DNA from: Antennarius striatus
Taxonomy: Eukaryota > Chordata > Actinopteri > Lophiiformes > Antennariidae
NCBI RefSeq assembly: GCF_040054535.1
Contig: NC_090796.1
Span: 9,133,001-9,197,000, forward strand
Reading direction: 5' to 3'
DNA length: 64,000 bases
Part shown: positions 36,467-52,322 of the stretch, in pieces
Position numbering within the stretch: the first letter of the stretch is position 1
Layout: the number at the start of each line of letters is the position of its first letter
Notes under the pieces: model-generated
What the model was told of the DNA's origin: nothing
Database searches by the model: none
What the model saw: the letters and a program-made list of their open reading frames with translations, nothing else
Made by a program: the position numbers and the translations under genes

Positions 36467-39400
36467 ATAATGTTTTGGCACAAAGGAGGCAAAACTGAAA
36501 AGGACATTTCCTTCTAGCTCTCCTCGCTTTCACAATAAATTTATGTCTCACTGCTGTTTGGCCATGCATCACATTTGTCCCTCAGAGTTTACTCAAAATA
36601 AAGTCCAGCAGATGTTGAACTGACAATACAGTGTGGAACATCTCTGACATTGGTAGGAATGGGGTTGTGAGGAATGTTCAAATCACATAAAGATTGAATC
36701 TTTACAAAAATGTATTGTTCTGACAATAAATTAGAGTTTGTGGTTCAGCTGATGATTTTAAAAATAAAGGCATTACTCCTTTAAGACAGCTTTAACTTTC
36801 ATGCAGCTATGCAGAACAATCATGGCATCTGAGATGGCTCCACATCCTGCACCACCCCAGAATCATCACCACATAGAAACAGGAGGTGGGAACCATAAGA
36901 ACAAGACAGACTGCTCATTTGGACACATAACTGTGACCTTACTGGTTCTTACTCCACACTGAAAAAATGGATATAAGCATTTTCTGAAAAGTGCAGCTAA
37001 TTTTCTGCTTAAATTTGATGTCACATTTGTTGTCCAGTTCAATCGGACAGTCTAACTTTACAATTAACCTATGTGGCAGGTTATGTAGTGTGGATCTAAT
37101 TACTTAAATTTACATTAAAAAAAAGACTTACTTGGGATTTAATTTGATTGGCTGAAACCTCCTATTTTGCATATTTACCAATCATATTTTATTCATCAAG
37201 ACCAGAAGCATTTGGTATCACCTAGAAATGTTATGATGGTATCCAGCTTTGTGGATATCACAAGTAACAGTTAACGTTGCCTGATATCATCAAGTAAGGA
37301 AAAAGGCATTATCTAATCATTCTCAAATATCATGCCACTGTATATTTGATGTCAAAGGCTAAGAAACTTTACAGTGTTGTGGAACTGCAGGCATCATTAG
37401 ACGCCATGTTTCTAAACTTCCTGTCACAAACTAAATGTGCCATCCTTTAGTTTAATGCAGGCCTTTGGATTTTCATTGCATCCTCACTTCAAGACAGATT
37501 ATATCACTGTCTGTGGTATCCTGTGCCTGACAGGCTGATGAACAGTCAGTACCAAATGTAATACTCAAAGACATTATGCACAGAGGCACACATTCCATCA
37601 TTCACCATCCCATAAGAAACCTTAAACAAACCAACACATCAGTGATGTCACTTTTTCATTTATTTTATCTTCGTTTCAAGGATTTTAAGCAACTTTAATG
37701 TCTCTGAAAAAGCATCTCATGACTGTTGTTCATTCAAGCTGCTATGGTGATTGGTTCACATTGGGTCGCATTGACATTCATACATTTTAAGTCTCAATAG
37801 TAGAAATATGTTCAATTATGACACTTTATTGATATGTTTCTATTTTTTCGTCAAAATATAAAAAGATAGATCATGAACATTCCATTGAAATATATTTTTT
37901 ACAGTTCTTGATGAGTTGCTCTTTGTGTTAAAACATTTCAAAAATAAAATCCAGCATAAGTCACAACCAGATGCTCCAGTGACCACCTCCTCACCCCATT
38001 CACTCTCATACTAAGACCATAGCACAATGGACTAGTACCTAAGTCTGTATTATAGAATCTGATGGCATGTTCTGATCTTTGGAATGTTTATGTGGATGTG
38101 TGATGTCGTCAGTAACATCATGTCTATGTCTATCAATATTACTTCTGTGGCATTTGAAATGTTGCATCTAATTAAAATTTGAATTTAAATATATAAAAAA
38201 ATCTATGATAACATTTCCTCTATAACAACTGTGGTCTTAACAGTTTGCAAAATAAAATATTTTTAGATTACCATGATTGCTAAGTCACTGTATGGAGAGC
38301 CATAAAGCCACTATACATGTGGTTGCAATCATCTGAACTGATGACAGAACATCTGTGTCTCAGGGAGCATACAGTTAGTGTCAATCAGTGGCATTAGTGG
38401 TGCAGATTGCATACAATGTCCTCAATTTAAAAAAATAAAAATAAAAACAAAAAACAAAACAAAAAGAAACAGGAAACATGTTCAACAGAAATCCAGGCAC
38501 GTAATGAAAAATGGTGGATGTCATTCAGGGTTCACATGACACCAAACAGCTGTAGAGGACATGTTACATCACATATTAGCCATTAGCTAACAGTGGCATC
38601 TACTTACTGTGTAAAGCATTCTTGTAGTTTTGGTTACATGAGTATTACACATTAAAACTTTTGTAACAGACTGAAAACCTGATGAGATAAAACAGACTTA
38701 GCACTCTCAACATTGCAACTCCTTCTGTTCAACGTGACCAAATCAAATGGCAGTATTATGCAATAGAAAAGGAAAGACATCTTTTTCAGCCTGGATTTGG
38801 CAGAGCAGTCACAACACACAGAATGAAGACATGGAAAACTGAATAGTGAAAACTAAACAGGGACACAAACACTACTTGGCCATGAAAACACAAGCAGTTG
38901 TATGATGCACAAGGTTTTTGCAAGTGTGAGCACCGTTGCTAGAAGTTCACCTCTGAAATATTCATAAGCATCTTTGTGACCACTGAAGTCAAAGATGCTT
39001 GATGCCTTCCAAAACGGGAACTGTAATCAAAGGTATTAAAAAGATATGAGACCAAAACAAAATCCCATGGACTGGTTTTACAAATAGACATTATAGAACC
39101 TGAAAAGCTTGAATCGTCTACATCACACATCAGAGTCTCAAGTGCTGATGAACCTCCAAATGCAATGTGATAGGAATGGACAAAGGACCATTCAGCTGCC
39201 TGAGCTGAGCCCTGTACCAGCAGGGCCTGAAACTCACTTTAAATAGCAACTCAAGGGTGCACCGCTTGGAGAGCACACAACAATGAGATGGTTTTTTAAA
39301 ATTATTATTTCAGCAAGACTCTTTTTTTTTTTAACATCAACTTCCCATCAGTGGACACTGGTATCTTTCATCTTCTCTTTTTCACAACACTTCACTGACA

Positions 39401-39940
39401 TCATTTTGGAAGCTCTGGGTCTCTTTGATTGGTGCTCACATGACTGCATTGTGTCCAGTACTGAGCTGCCAACTAGCCGGCTGGATGGCGGTTAAGTCCA
39501 TGGATAATGACGCAAAAACCTGACCATTTAAAAAAACGAAGATGAGCTACCTCTACACACTCATGCGGACACTGTGAGTGCAAGTAGTTTTTCAGTTGCC
39601 TCTCAGAGGAAGACGTTTCTGCTCTACAACACGGCACAGTGTTCATAGTTATCAAGACTGGATTCATGGTCAACAATGTTAGGAGGCTATGGGGATATGT
39701 CAAGACTCTGCTCCCCCTCGAGAGATTATCAAGTCATAATGCATGCGTTTTCACACATCACTGCGAGGGGTTCACATTATTGTTGTCTATATACTAGAAT
39801 TTATGATAGAAAGGAAATAGCAAAACACTTACATCCACACACACCATCGACACACCTGAGTCCTTTAAGACCACATACGAACTTCGGAATGGCAGTGGGT
39901 TCCATGCAAACCTGAAATCTCTCTTGATTGTTCACCAATA

Positions 39941-40292
39941 AGTGCGCCCCCCTTCCTCGCGGTTAATGCGTTCCAGGAACCACCCGCGATTCACGTATTC
40001 CAGGATAGAATGACAAATTATTTATCTTATTATTTATAGTAAATTTAAACGTTTATGAACCCTTCCCATACTGATATTAAATGACCTTCTATCTGTATTA
40101 CCTTTTCCCACACTCTTATCGACTGTTTTAAGTACTTTCGTGTCCCATGTAAGTCCAAGACTGACGGAACACAGCGCACTTCCGGATGCCGTCATCCAAT
40201 AGAATGCGCGTATGGTATCAAGTGACTACCTAACAAAAATCCGAGATGAGGTGAAGTCACGAGCATTGGTGAACGAATATGGGGGGCGCACT
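39941..40292. mobile_element. MITE with 12-bp terminal inverted repeats
   Basis: The left end AGTGCGCCCCCC (39,941-39,952) and right end GGGGGGCGCACT (40,281-40,292) are perfect inverted copies, flanked by TA-rich sequence. The interior (CGCGGTTAATGCGTTCCAGG) has no coding potential. The size and ends suggest a non-autonomous DNA transposon, probably Tc/mariner-related given the TA on the right side. Confidence 0.7.
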
Positions 40293-43200
40293 GTAATATA
40301 TTTCTTAGTCTGTTATTGGTCTTAATAGGATAACCTGCACTTGTGCTCCCATTTTTTTCCTACGGACAAGTGGCACAGAACTGCCTATCCCAGCAAAATT
40401 CTGCCACCGGATATCCAAGGCCTTTCGCAAATCTCCTTTACACTGAAGCGTTGAAGATACGGTTGAGGTTCTCCATTTGCCCTGCTACAATCATGTGACA
40501 ACTCTTGTATTATTGCAAAAAAAGCAAACAAGAAGTACTAATAAAGCAGTCAGAGTTGTGAAATGAAGAGCTGTTGTTTTAGATCTGCTGATGCAGACGC
40601 TGCTACGGTTGTGCAAATGATTCAAGGAGAAAAACAGACTTTGAACAACAAACATCCTTTGCACAAATGCTATAGTTTAGCAAAGACTTGAATGATCACT
40701 GTCAATTGAATGGTTAAAAAATACACTGCTGGATGGGTAACAAAATAAAACTATGGCAGCAGTTGAAAACACTGGACTGAGGAATGTAGGGCAGTAGTAG
40801 CAGAGAGATTTCATCTAACAAAACAGAGTTCAGGGTGTACTTTGCAAACATACATTTCAATATTCACATTTTTTTACTTTTCAAAACAAAATATAGCTCT
40901 TCTCTTTCATTATAATCTTTTTTAAAACATTAATTGCATATAACTTTTTTTAATTAATTTTATATATACTTTTTTGTATCTCTAGCACCCTTGTCTTCAA
41001 CTAAGGGTTTGCAGAAAAGACAGTCATGCAAAGTAGTCATGCTGGTAAACAAAGTTACAAAAATGCATCATTGTTTTTTTCATTTGTTCATCTCATCGTC
41101 CATCCGTTGTCATCCCGGTGTCTTTACAGGCAAGAGTCTGAAATTGTTCATTGTCTTTCAGAAAAAATCCTTTTCCTGGTCCTTGCAGGGAAACAACATC
41201 TTCGGCTGCCACCCATGAATATTTTTCCAGGAATTTGACTCCATTTCATGATGCCAAATTTCATATTTTATGTTTCTAACATTGTATCAGATTGTTTTAC
41301 CCTTTCCTTCCATTAAGGACCTTTTCTGCACAAAACCCCCTCCAAAGCCATGGACGGTTGATTATCAAAATATAGATTTATTCCCTTTGTACACTTCCAC
41401 ACTACCTGTACTCTTGATCCATCCCCTTTGCTTAGGCCCTCCTTTTCTTAATTTGCTTGAGAAGCAGTCGTCAGGGGCCAAAAGAGAGAGACAGGGCAGT
41501 ATTCATATGGGTTTCCTGGTGCCTAATGGGAAGTGTCGCCTTTTGCTTTTGTGTTTGGGGGGAGGGGGGTTATCTTTATCTGATTGGTCCTTTTCAAAAT
41601 TACAACACAGGATTTCCAGCTGATGGATAGCTTCAGAAGTCTTCTTGTTGTAAGAATGGTCTTTTGTTGTAATCACATATAATAAATAGGCAGGTTTAAA
41701 TCCCTCAATACTGCAGAAAGACAGTCTCAAGGACTTGTCTGTCTCCAAATCAGTCTTTTTGATTCCCATGGCCGGCACTATATCAATCGAACATGGGGGT
41801 AATGCTGCATGTTGAGATGGGATTCTAATGGCAGTTAAAGGACTGAGTACTTTTAGAGGAAGAACAAACCCCATTGTAAATTAAATACTTCTACTAATCA
41901 ACTGTACATTAGCGGTCAATCAGTGAGTGCATGCCACAGGACCTTTGGTATCCCACATGGATTTCCGGGCACACTCGTGGCAGTATATGAGAGATAAAGC
42001 GGAGATTTTTGTTCACCATTTTCTAATGGTGAACTTTACAGATGAGTCTAAATGAACAAGAACGGCCGTGCATGTTCAGTTTTAGTTGCTACGTGTGCTT
42101 TGTTTGTTGTTTTTTGTTGTTTTTTAGTTGCTACGTGTGCTTCATAGTTTGTGCTGTTTTTGATTAGATCAGTTCTTTTAAAGAGGTTTCCGTCTAATAT
42201 TTTTTTAGTAATGCTAAGTGTTTCAGTGAGTAAGACCAATAATTTGTCTCTCATGTAGTTTTTTCTTCACTTGAAAGGTACCCAAGAGAAAATGACATCT
42301 AAAAAATCCTTTGAATGCATAACTTCCTTTGTCTTTGAACTGTTGATGGTTAAGTCAAGTTATTCCCAGCCAAATGCTACAATATCTTAGCAGAAATGCT
42401 ACATGGTTCATTCAGTCCTCTGTGGAGACAAATGTTTTTAGTTTTTTTTGGAAATGTGAAATTGCTCAGTTCGTCAGCACTGGAGATGGTACTGAGTTGG
42501 TCATCATACAGGATGGCAGGTATAATGTTATCAGAGATATGTCATCTGGAATGTGTAATCAGGAGTCCTTTTCACCTCCCAAAGTGAGTCAGTGCAAAGC
42601 TCTGTTCAGTTGCCAAAAAAAAAAAATCGGGGCAAAAAGGTCAGACAGCTGTCAAAGTGTGGTTGGAGTTCCAAGAGGCTGCTTTGGTAATGTGAGGCGC
42701 AGACCATAAGACTTTTTAAATTCATGATTAACCTCTGGTCTCCCTCTTGTCACCCCAAAGATCTCCTTTAAACTGTCCATCCCGTCGCTTATGCGGCTCC
42801 CAAATTTGTTTTTATCGCTTACTGACTCCTCATTAGAGAGAAGGCGAATGCTAGAAACTTAACACTGTGAAGACAAGAACAGAAAACCATTATTAAGTTC
42901 AGAAAATAACAACACATTTCATAACAAAGTTGAATATGTCACATGACAGCTTAGCTCTAGATTGGGCTATAGAGGAAGCGCTTTACCAGTACAAACCAAT
43001 TATGGTCATATATCATGTTTCTTGTTATCTGAATTAAAATTTCTCACTTAAATAGATTTGCATACCATAGTTCTATAATGTAACTAAAATTACACATAAT
43101 ATGGAAGTAATCTTGATTACCATTACCTGTAAACTGCTGGTTAACAGTGCATGTCAGCATGAAGTACAAACATTTAACATTAATGAAAACTGTGCCACAG

Positions 43201-43333
43201 AAAAAAAAAGTATATCTCCAACATACAGACAGTTGGCTCATAAGAAATGACAATGGTGGATGACAACACTTGACAAAGACTGAAACAATTTAACCAGCTC
43301 TACAACCTCTATTCTGTTAAATCACAATTACAA

Positions 43334-43412
43334 ATATATATACAGTGTGTATGTATGTACAGTATGTGTGTGTGTGTATATATAGTGTGTGTGTATATAT
43401 ATATATATATTT

Positions 43413-43462
<50 letters not shown>
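43334..43462. repeat. Compound (TA)n/(TG)n microsatellite
   Basis: Mixed TATA, TGTG and TATG blocks with a short T run. Frames through it encode only Tyr/Ile repeats and are not genes. Confidence 0.95.
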
Positions 43463-46400
43463 TTTTTGTGTGCATAGCTCTTCTTGTTCATACTCAACGC
43501 TGTTCATGAAAGTTTCTGACAAAAGAAGTTTTAAGTACTGAAATCAAATGACATCATTTGACAAGGCTTAACCTCCTACTCCAATGAATCATACAAACAC
43601 ATGTAAACTTGACCTTTAAATTTCCTTGACTACTGTTATAGCACACAATTGTTGTATCAAATACACTAGCATCATGCCTACTACTACATCTATTGTGGAC
43701 TCACCAGCAAATATTAACCCCAAAAGAAATATTAAAATTTATTGCTGTCATATTCTTTCCTGTCCGTCTTTTTTCACCCCATTTATGTCAATTTCCAATT
43801 TTTGGCTGGAGATAAAAGCTTTTACCAAGTTATTTTTAAAAAAAATAACTGACAGTAAAGGCCTTCATTCATTCTATAAGGAGGTACAGCTTCCATTATG
43901 AGGGAGAGTAAACACCTATTAAATATGTTATGTAATCCATTATGGAAAATCTCTGCTGTATTAAATAATATATTTTGATGGAAAGTCCAAGTTTTAAATG
44001 AGTCCAGTCCAAGTATTAAATGAAGATGTAATACCACATCTCATCGAGAGGATCGAATTAAGAGAAAAATGGAATGATTAATATAAAGGCATTATTTACA
44101 ATTTAATAATTTCTTTGGTTATAAACAAGATGTTTCTGTTTTTATGCCACTAACAATAATTTTTAGTTAATATTTTAAGTTTAAGCATACCATATAGCTA
44201 GAAATTTACAGATTCACAAAACACTGTCTTCAAATAGTTGTGCAAAGTACTCTGTGGTGCTCAAGCCTAATGGTAACAACAACTATTAAATGTAATTTTA
44301 TAACAAGGGGACTGATAGATGTTTTACCTAAGTGTGCCCTTCCTAATGCTTCTTTGACACATCTCATGATAAGGATCATGGCACTAATTTAACAGAAATT
44401 ACAAGCTAGACATTGTGACAAGCTGTCACAATGTCCTAAGAAACAGTTGTTCAAATATACAGAGCAGCAGTTAATACTTATTCCTATTATTAGTACAGTA
44501 TAACCAAATATTACAGCTGCACATGCCCCAGAAATGCCTTTCAGGTAGAAATTACCTACAACCACTGAACTATTTACATTCAAAAGACATTTACATTCAG
44601 TAAAGATCATTCAGCCAGTGGTGGACCACATCTTGTCAAAGCAAAGGATGCAAAACCAAGAGCACTCTTGAGTGATCACATCACACTGAATAAATGTATA
44701 TCTTTACAAATAACTAGGCCATATGGCAATGATTTAAAAAAAATAAACATGTGGTATGAAAAGGGTTAGTTTGGCAATTTTAGATGGCATAAAAGCTCAA
44801 CCCTATCCCCAAACACATAAAGCATACATAGATATATTAATTTCATATGACTTTAATGTATTCACATGTGTAGATACAGATATGTACATATTCAATGATA
44901 TCCACTGACCTATTAAGCATTGCTTCAAAGGTTTAGCTAGTTGAATCTAGCTAGTTTGCATGTACCGCTAAATTGACATTAGAGCCTGCAGGGGCCTCAT
45001 AGAGGCATTCACAACATGTGACTGTTTTGTTCACTTAAACAATGTTGACATCAGAGTGTCCTGGTGATTTACGTTGGCAACATATTGTGACAATCTTGAG
45101 TTTCATCTTACTACAACAGGAACTAAAATATGATCTAATATACATCAATAATCATAATGCCAAAATTAGAATTATCATGTTGTTCAGTCACCTATTGATA
45201 ATCAATTATAAAAGTAAAGAAAAGAATTTCAATGCAGATATATAGGATGATGAACAGTTTTGTAGTGATATAGAAGAGGTGCATTCCAAATAAAAATGCA
45301 TAATCAATAACTGTATACGAATTATAACATCCACATTGTGGAGTCATTATATGACAATACAGCCTGTGTCCCCTTATACGTTTTAACAAGGGGTTTGTGT
45401 GCTGAAACAATGATTAACCTTTGAGGACTAAGCCAATCAATGAGTGTCATTTTGCACTTTGCTGTAAATTGTTCTGCAAGTTAAATCAATTTAAAAACAT
45501 GTGAACCCAGTGTTTCTGTGACTTTCCTAAGTTCAAGGTCTGCATAAATGATATCAACATTATCAAAAATCATAACACTGTATGTATTAATTTTCAAAGA
45601 TTAACTTCTGGAAGCACATTGATGTTTTAGGTAGGATGGCAATCAGGAGAAACACAGATACTGATGGTAAAACCATGAGTGTGGACACACTGTTATATCT
45701 GCAAAAACATTTTTCTTCCTGGTGAACTCAGTCATAGCACATTAATGTTCGAAGATATTTAAATAAAACATTGCATCTTTTTGACAATTATTATTTTAAA
45801 CAATCAGTGGTACAGAAAAGGGATTTCATACAATAAAGTACATGTCACTGGTACAAGGGACAAAAATAAAGATTAATATTTTACAACAAATATTACAAGA
45901 CAAATGGCTTGTGTCATTGTAATACTTTCACATAAACTAAATAACGCATAACATACTGCCTGTAATGTGCATTTTAAAGAATTGGACACATCTGTGTATT
46001 GTTGACTCTCTCCATACAGCTGCATATAACACATGAATGGGGATTCGTCCGCAGTGGACGTATGGACATGGACATGGATACAACTGGAGGACAAACCACA
46101 TATAGGCTCTTTAAGGTTACAGTGTGTCATCGATCTGATCTTCAGATCTCCACTGAACAGTCAAGCATGATGTTCAAGCAAAGATAGACAACAAGAAAAT
46201 CAGCATCAAAGAATCAACAACCTTCTGAAGAGATACTCATATCTCCTAATTTGCTCCATGTGGAGGAGAGAGTTGCCATCTCACTCCTCTTAAGGTGCTG
46301 CCACTCAACACTTCAGGGTGTCCTGCTCTGACATCTAACCAGCTCTTTGTGTAGCCCAGTGGTAGAAACCAGCATGCTAGTTGTAAGCTACAGGACATGC

Positions 46401-49400
46401 TTAGTGCCTGAGCCCAGTATGAAGCACAGTGGGGGTGTGCTTTTGTTGCAGTTCATGCGTCACTGGTGTAGGTCTGAACTGGAAACTGTAGTTTTTGGTG
46501 GAAAATCCATGAAATGCCAGGAAAAAGCAGGGAAACTCCAGCCAAAATAATCTTGTTGTGAAATTTATCAGCACAATACTTTGAGGTGACACGTGGGAGT
46601 GCTCGCTTCCCCATTTTGGTTGCTTCTCTGTGTAACACCAAGAACAGTGCAAACACAGCAAAACACATGAGGAGAGCCAAGGGGAAGTGTCTCCTCCCTG
46701 CAGCATGCTGTGCCAACACATGGTTGAGAAACACATAGCATCTAATACATAAAAGCAAGATCAGTTTGTTACAGCTAACAACAAATGCCAATTGTTGTTC
46801 CAATAATGAAGAAGACCAAAATATTACAGTAGTTTCGGTCATTTTGACATTTATCAATCGAGATAAAGGGGATAGTTGGGATCCTCCTGCAGTGGTCATA
46901 AATTCCACCTGTCGTCCTTTATTGCATGCCGACAAAGACTGAGAAAATCATATTAATAATGTAATCTGCAATCACAGCCCAATAACACTGACATGTGGAG
47001 CTGCACAAACAAGCCAAAATAAGAGTGTCATCATTAATTAGAGTGTTTCACCATGGCTCTAACCATATCATGTTACCTGCTTAAATGAGAGAATATAGGT
47101 ACTTTTGTTTCAGTAAATATTTTCCTCCTCAGCTGCATAGCCTCCAGTGTGTTCATTCCATGGGGAATGTAAAGATTAGCCCTTTACAGAGGAGGTCTTT
47201 CTGTGTCTGATGGCTCGAGCCCCTGATACATGAACTTAACATGTAAACATGTAAAGAGTCCAGTAAGTGAGTTTAAAAGCAACAATACATTGACCATGTC
47301 TGTCATCACACAGAATATCTTGTGAACTGACTGTCATCATTTTAAAAGAGAAACAATTAATGGGGTGAACTCTACCAGCACAAACAATCCGCCTGGTAAG
47401 AACATAACATGACTTCCGAAAAACACTTTATCCTGTCCACATGCATAAGTAACAATGATGTTTTTAAAAATCTCCACCAAGGAAGCTGTTTTAAAAAATA
47501 TCTCTTTTCAACGGCCAAAAATTCCATTTATGAGTGAAAGTTACGCCAAACCACAAAGAAAAAACTCAATTTTCAAAAACACACATGTAGTAGGGGCCTG
47601 AGTGGGATGGGGAAAGCTCCATCAGCCCTCTAAGGTATAGTGTCTCATAAATGAAGCCTCTATGGAGCAGTGGAGACTTCCCATGGATTTTGATATCCTC
47701 ATTGCACAATTGTAGAGACACATGGAGAGTTAGGGCTCACATTAGAGCCCTTGCTGGGTCACCTCGGGACTTCGGTCCTGAATTCTCTGCACAACCTTTG
47801 AGCAAATTAAGTTAGGAAGTTTCACACATTCCATTTTTGCTTTCTACTTCATGGTCCCAGACAGCTGGAGACCTTACTGTTGTGGGCGATGCCTGTGGCT
47901 TTCGACTAGCATGGCATCACACCAGCTAGCTCGAGTGACCCTTTCACTGCTATGATTCCTGGCCATTGCATGTTGCAGGGTCAAAATTTCTCTGAATACG
48001 GTCTTGTTCAGGGTTTTTTATAGTTTGGATGTAGAATGTACTGTCGATGCTTTCAGGATCCTGTGACCTCTCCCCTGTGTGTTACAGAATCCCCATACCC
48101 ATACAACATACAGCTGTGTGGAGATGTCTCTCTTGGGCAAATACACAATAAAAACAAAATCAGATAAAACATTAACCCCTCACATGAAGTAGAACTAAAG
48201 CTAAAAACCTGATTATCCTTACTGGATGCTTTCATGTCTGTTTTGCATGAATAAACAAGCTTTGAGGAGATTACATTGGCAGTAAAGTGCATTTTATTTA
48301 AAATATATACTTAATTTTATAACTAAAATTGATTTTATTTCTTTATAAAATGTAAGCAACTTTCCGGTTATTTAGAAATGATTAATATCTGTGAAAACTA
48401 AATTGTGTTCCTTTGTAATAATACAGGTAGCACGTAGCTGGCCAAGTTGCCCAACAAAGTCAAACTTCATCCCTCAAACTGTGATTGTTATGATTGCTGA
48501 GAAATTGATAATGATAAATATATTAAACAACATTTTTTATAACTGAACACAATTTTTAACTGTATACCATAAGGTAACATTTGCATATATGGGGTCCTAA
48601 CAGCAATGTACAAAACAAAAACAATCAAACAACTAAAACATACCCAATATTTAAAAAAAAAAAACTATGTTAGGATGCATAGTTGAGATGGCTCTTACGC
48701 AACAATATTTTCATTTGTTTAGTACCTATTTAATTAAAACCAAGGTTTTTGTTTGTTGCTCTTTTTTATATCTGACATCACATAGCTTTGCTGTGTAAAC
48801 TATCATCAATAAATGTCTGATGGTCTAAATGGGAAGACAACAAAATTGTGTGTTAACACTGAGACTTCTATCAATCAAGAAGTCTATCTTTTTAGACAAT
48901 TGGCAAATTGACATCTACACTGTACATACATCAATATTCACAAAAGACAGGAAGTAGGAACCTATTTTTTTTGGCTAAATTAACTGAAATATTTTCTTTT
49001 GTGGTCATTTCCCTGGACATTATTGCAATTTAGTCCAGAATGTTGAAAAGTGAATGTCCAGACATCTATACACTTAATTCTAAGTTTTAAAACGTAGCTG
49101 TGCACATTTTTAAACGTATGACACAGTTTTATTTACTAACTAATCCAAAAAAGTTTGGATTTGGACATTTTTATATTTATATTAATAACTTAAGTGAACA
49201 ATTAACTTTAAAGCAAAAGTTTGTATTTCACCCCATCAGCTATCCTGATGCATGCGTCATAAACCATTAAATTCACAAGACAAGAGGTCATTCTTTCTAC
49301 ATTCAAGTTCATTTTACGTTATTGCTATTGTTTTTGTTCAGTGAACAATCCAAAATGAGACTTCAGTGCAATTAGTCCGTAGCTAATCCACTGCATCTAT

Positions 49401-52244
49401 TATTATTCAATCTGGACTTCCTATCTGCTACAAAATGGAAGGGATGGGGGAACGACAGCGGCGCAGCGGTCCTGGAGCCTCATAGGGTTCAAAAGGTGGG
49501 CTCGTGATAGGAGCCAGCCGCAGCGATGACCCTGCCATTCCTGAAATGTTATTCAAGCTGCGTGATTTCTCGTTGCTTGTCGCTTTAGTAAAATAATTTA
49601 ATTTATTTATCAGTTAACATGATTATAATTGAAAATAATTTGGCATGTTATGAAAAAATGTTCCATATTCAGGAAATGAATTTTGAAAGTAACATAGTTT
49701 TGAAACATGAACATGAGGTTTAAGATGTTGTAACAAGAAAAAAAAAATGAAAAGAGTAAATTTGACATAAATGAACAGTTATAAACAATAAAGACATATA
49801 AAGGAGACACAGACAAAGAGACACAGACAAGACAGACAGGACAAGACAAAACAAGAAAATGCGAGTTATGACATGTCCTTTTTTTTCAAAACAAAAAAAG
49901 CAAAAGATTCCTTAGATATTAATAAAATTAACGAAAGCAGATCATTTGAATAAAGCACCCGACATTTTATCGTGTGATGCATAAAATGTGCAATGTTCAG
50001 GTGTTTTAGACAAAAACTAAATTACTTAAAAAACAAACCAGTAAATATTCAGATATCAAAGACAAAGTGAAGAAGTTGACCACACAAAGTTGTAGAAGAA
50101 AAAAAAACACTACTGAAGTTGTTGAAAAATAATCAATTGATTTGCAGTGTGCTTTATTATTAGCCCTATTAATATTTGCTTTTGGTTCCCAGAAACTTCT
50201 AATGGCCAACATATGAATGTTCACCCTGCAAAACTTAAATCAAAATCCTGTCACCCAGTAATCCAATCCTGTAATGGAGATCAATTGACATTTTCTTTAC
50301 AGCGGGAAATGACACAAGTTAAGACTGAAGAACTCTGTTTGTTCAAGTGACTTTAAGGAATAACACCTAGCGCTTGTACTATGAAGGGGAGTTTCCTATA
50401 ACCAATTCATCTGAAGTTTAACATGTTAGTCTCTGTGTTATTGCCCGCTGTAGTTTTGGTGTTGTACTGCATGCAGATGTTGAATCCCCCCTGCAGGAAT
50501 GAGCCACAGAGAAGACAGAATTGTGGTGGCAGTGATGTTAGATCAGGTAATGTGAAAAACACCATTGGTAGGTAGCACTTAATCTGCCCTAACAATGGCT
50601 AACTGACCTGTAATGGGTGGAGTTTTATGGTTTGTAAAGAAAGTTATTTTAGTTTAAAGCTAATTGGAAGACAATTCATTGTCACACCTTTGTGAGAGTT
50701 AAAGCATATATTTTTAGTAAACCCCATCCATCACAAGACTACAGTCAGACGACATTTCACACAGATTGGTACAATACACCTCCATTTGTGACTACCTGTT
50801 AAAATAGAAAACACACAATAATACTTCACCATCCTGCGTTGCACACCATTTGAGCAACTATAAATAAAAATCCTTCTTTTTCATCCTGAGTCACTCAAGT
50901 ACATGTCGGATGGCAACTCGATAAAATATTGATGATGCATTTTGGCCAGGCTTCTTTGGTTGCATCTCACATAACGTTATCTGAGCATCTGTCTAGTCAG
51001 TCTGTTGTGCTGCTTTATTCTCAAGTTCAGTCCTCAAAGTATTTTTTCAATACAAATTGTCAGCTTGCATCAAAAGGCAGCCATATTTGTCATGTCATCA
51101 GAATCAGAGTGGACAAGCAGCAACAGGACAGATGAGTTCAACAAATTAAAAGAAAAACTCTTTAACTGCAGAACTGCAGATGTGTTTGTTACTGAGTGCA
51201 CTCATGATCTTCATTCTCAAGATTATTTGATCAAATACTTTCATGCAATTAATGCTGTGAACTATTTTTGTGTAGTTCATAACAACTGACACTGTTAAAC
51301 AAAGGGTCAGAGATGCGTTATGTTTCTTCTGATGCAAACTGAATGTAAAATCACGTTAATTATAATCAAGTGTCATTGTTTATCCAAACTATGTTCAGCA
51401 TTGTAGCTGCAACCTGCACAGCTTTACAAGGTCATTAAAGGTTTTAACCTGGACTCAAAATTAACTTTAATTGGGTATGTAAATGATAAAAACCAGAAAT
51501 GTATTATCATTGTATGTAATGGATTTAAAGCAGTAATGCTAACATGTAACAGTATCATTAGTGGTATAAATGAATACTCTGATTCAACTGCTATGGCAAC
51601 CAAAGTAATATTACAACACCCCACGTTTTTATTAGGCTAGTATTATTCTACAAGCTACATTAGGTTAATTATTTATCAGCTGCTTTACTTGGGTGCTATC
51701 TTCAACTAAATTATGAAAACCTTACAGATTTACATCATGGGAATTTAGAATAAGAATAATGTTGGGAAATCCATTTATGCGTGACAACAAAGTTTTGTTT
51801 CTGTAAAAATTCCTTTGGTCTATTCTTAGACAAGCCCCGCATATGGACAGGAAAAAGATAGTATGAGAGGAAAAATATACACAGCTAATGTCATAAAAAT
51901 CCTAAAATGCTTCATCTGCATGAATAACTTAAACCTAGCTAAGACTAAACTAATACAGTAGTTATCTTTGGTTGTGTTTGAAGTATTTAATCTTGTCTTA
52001 AATGTTTGCTCTATTGAACCAATATTCTTTATTTGGTCTGAAATTACAGGATTAAAAACACTTGAAATGAGTGGTATGACTAAAATATGGATAAAAGCAA
52101 AACCATGTATTGTTTAATATGGAGATCGTGAATCCAATGATGGATCATGCAGATATGGGTGTAACATGATTCTGACTATACTATTTATTTAAGCTTCATT
52201 TGCAAAATGAATCCACTGCACTTCTAGTCTATACTGTTTTACAC

Positions 52245-52248
<4 letters not shown>

Positions 52249-52310
<62 letters not shown>

Positions 52311-52322
52311 TGTGTGTGTGTG
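52249..52322. repeat. (TG)n/(CG)n microsatellite
   Basis: A long TG run with a central GCGTGCGTGCGTGCGTGCGT segment, the same pattern as the array at 2273. Confidence 0.97.

Noticed and set aside
41270-41874. Overlapping frames of about 120 codons on both strands
   Set aside because: No coding signature on either strand and no known motif.
43309-43522. Tyr/Ile-rich frames
   Set aside because: They are translations of a TA/TG microsatellite.
46453-46935. 160-codon minus-strand frame in the long spacer
   Set aside because: No recognisable domain, no supporting splice signals, and composition like its surroundings.
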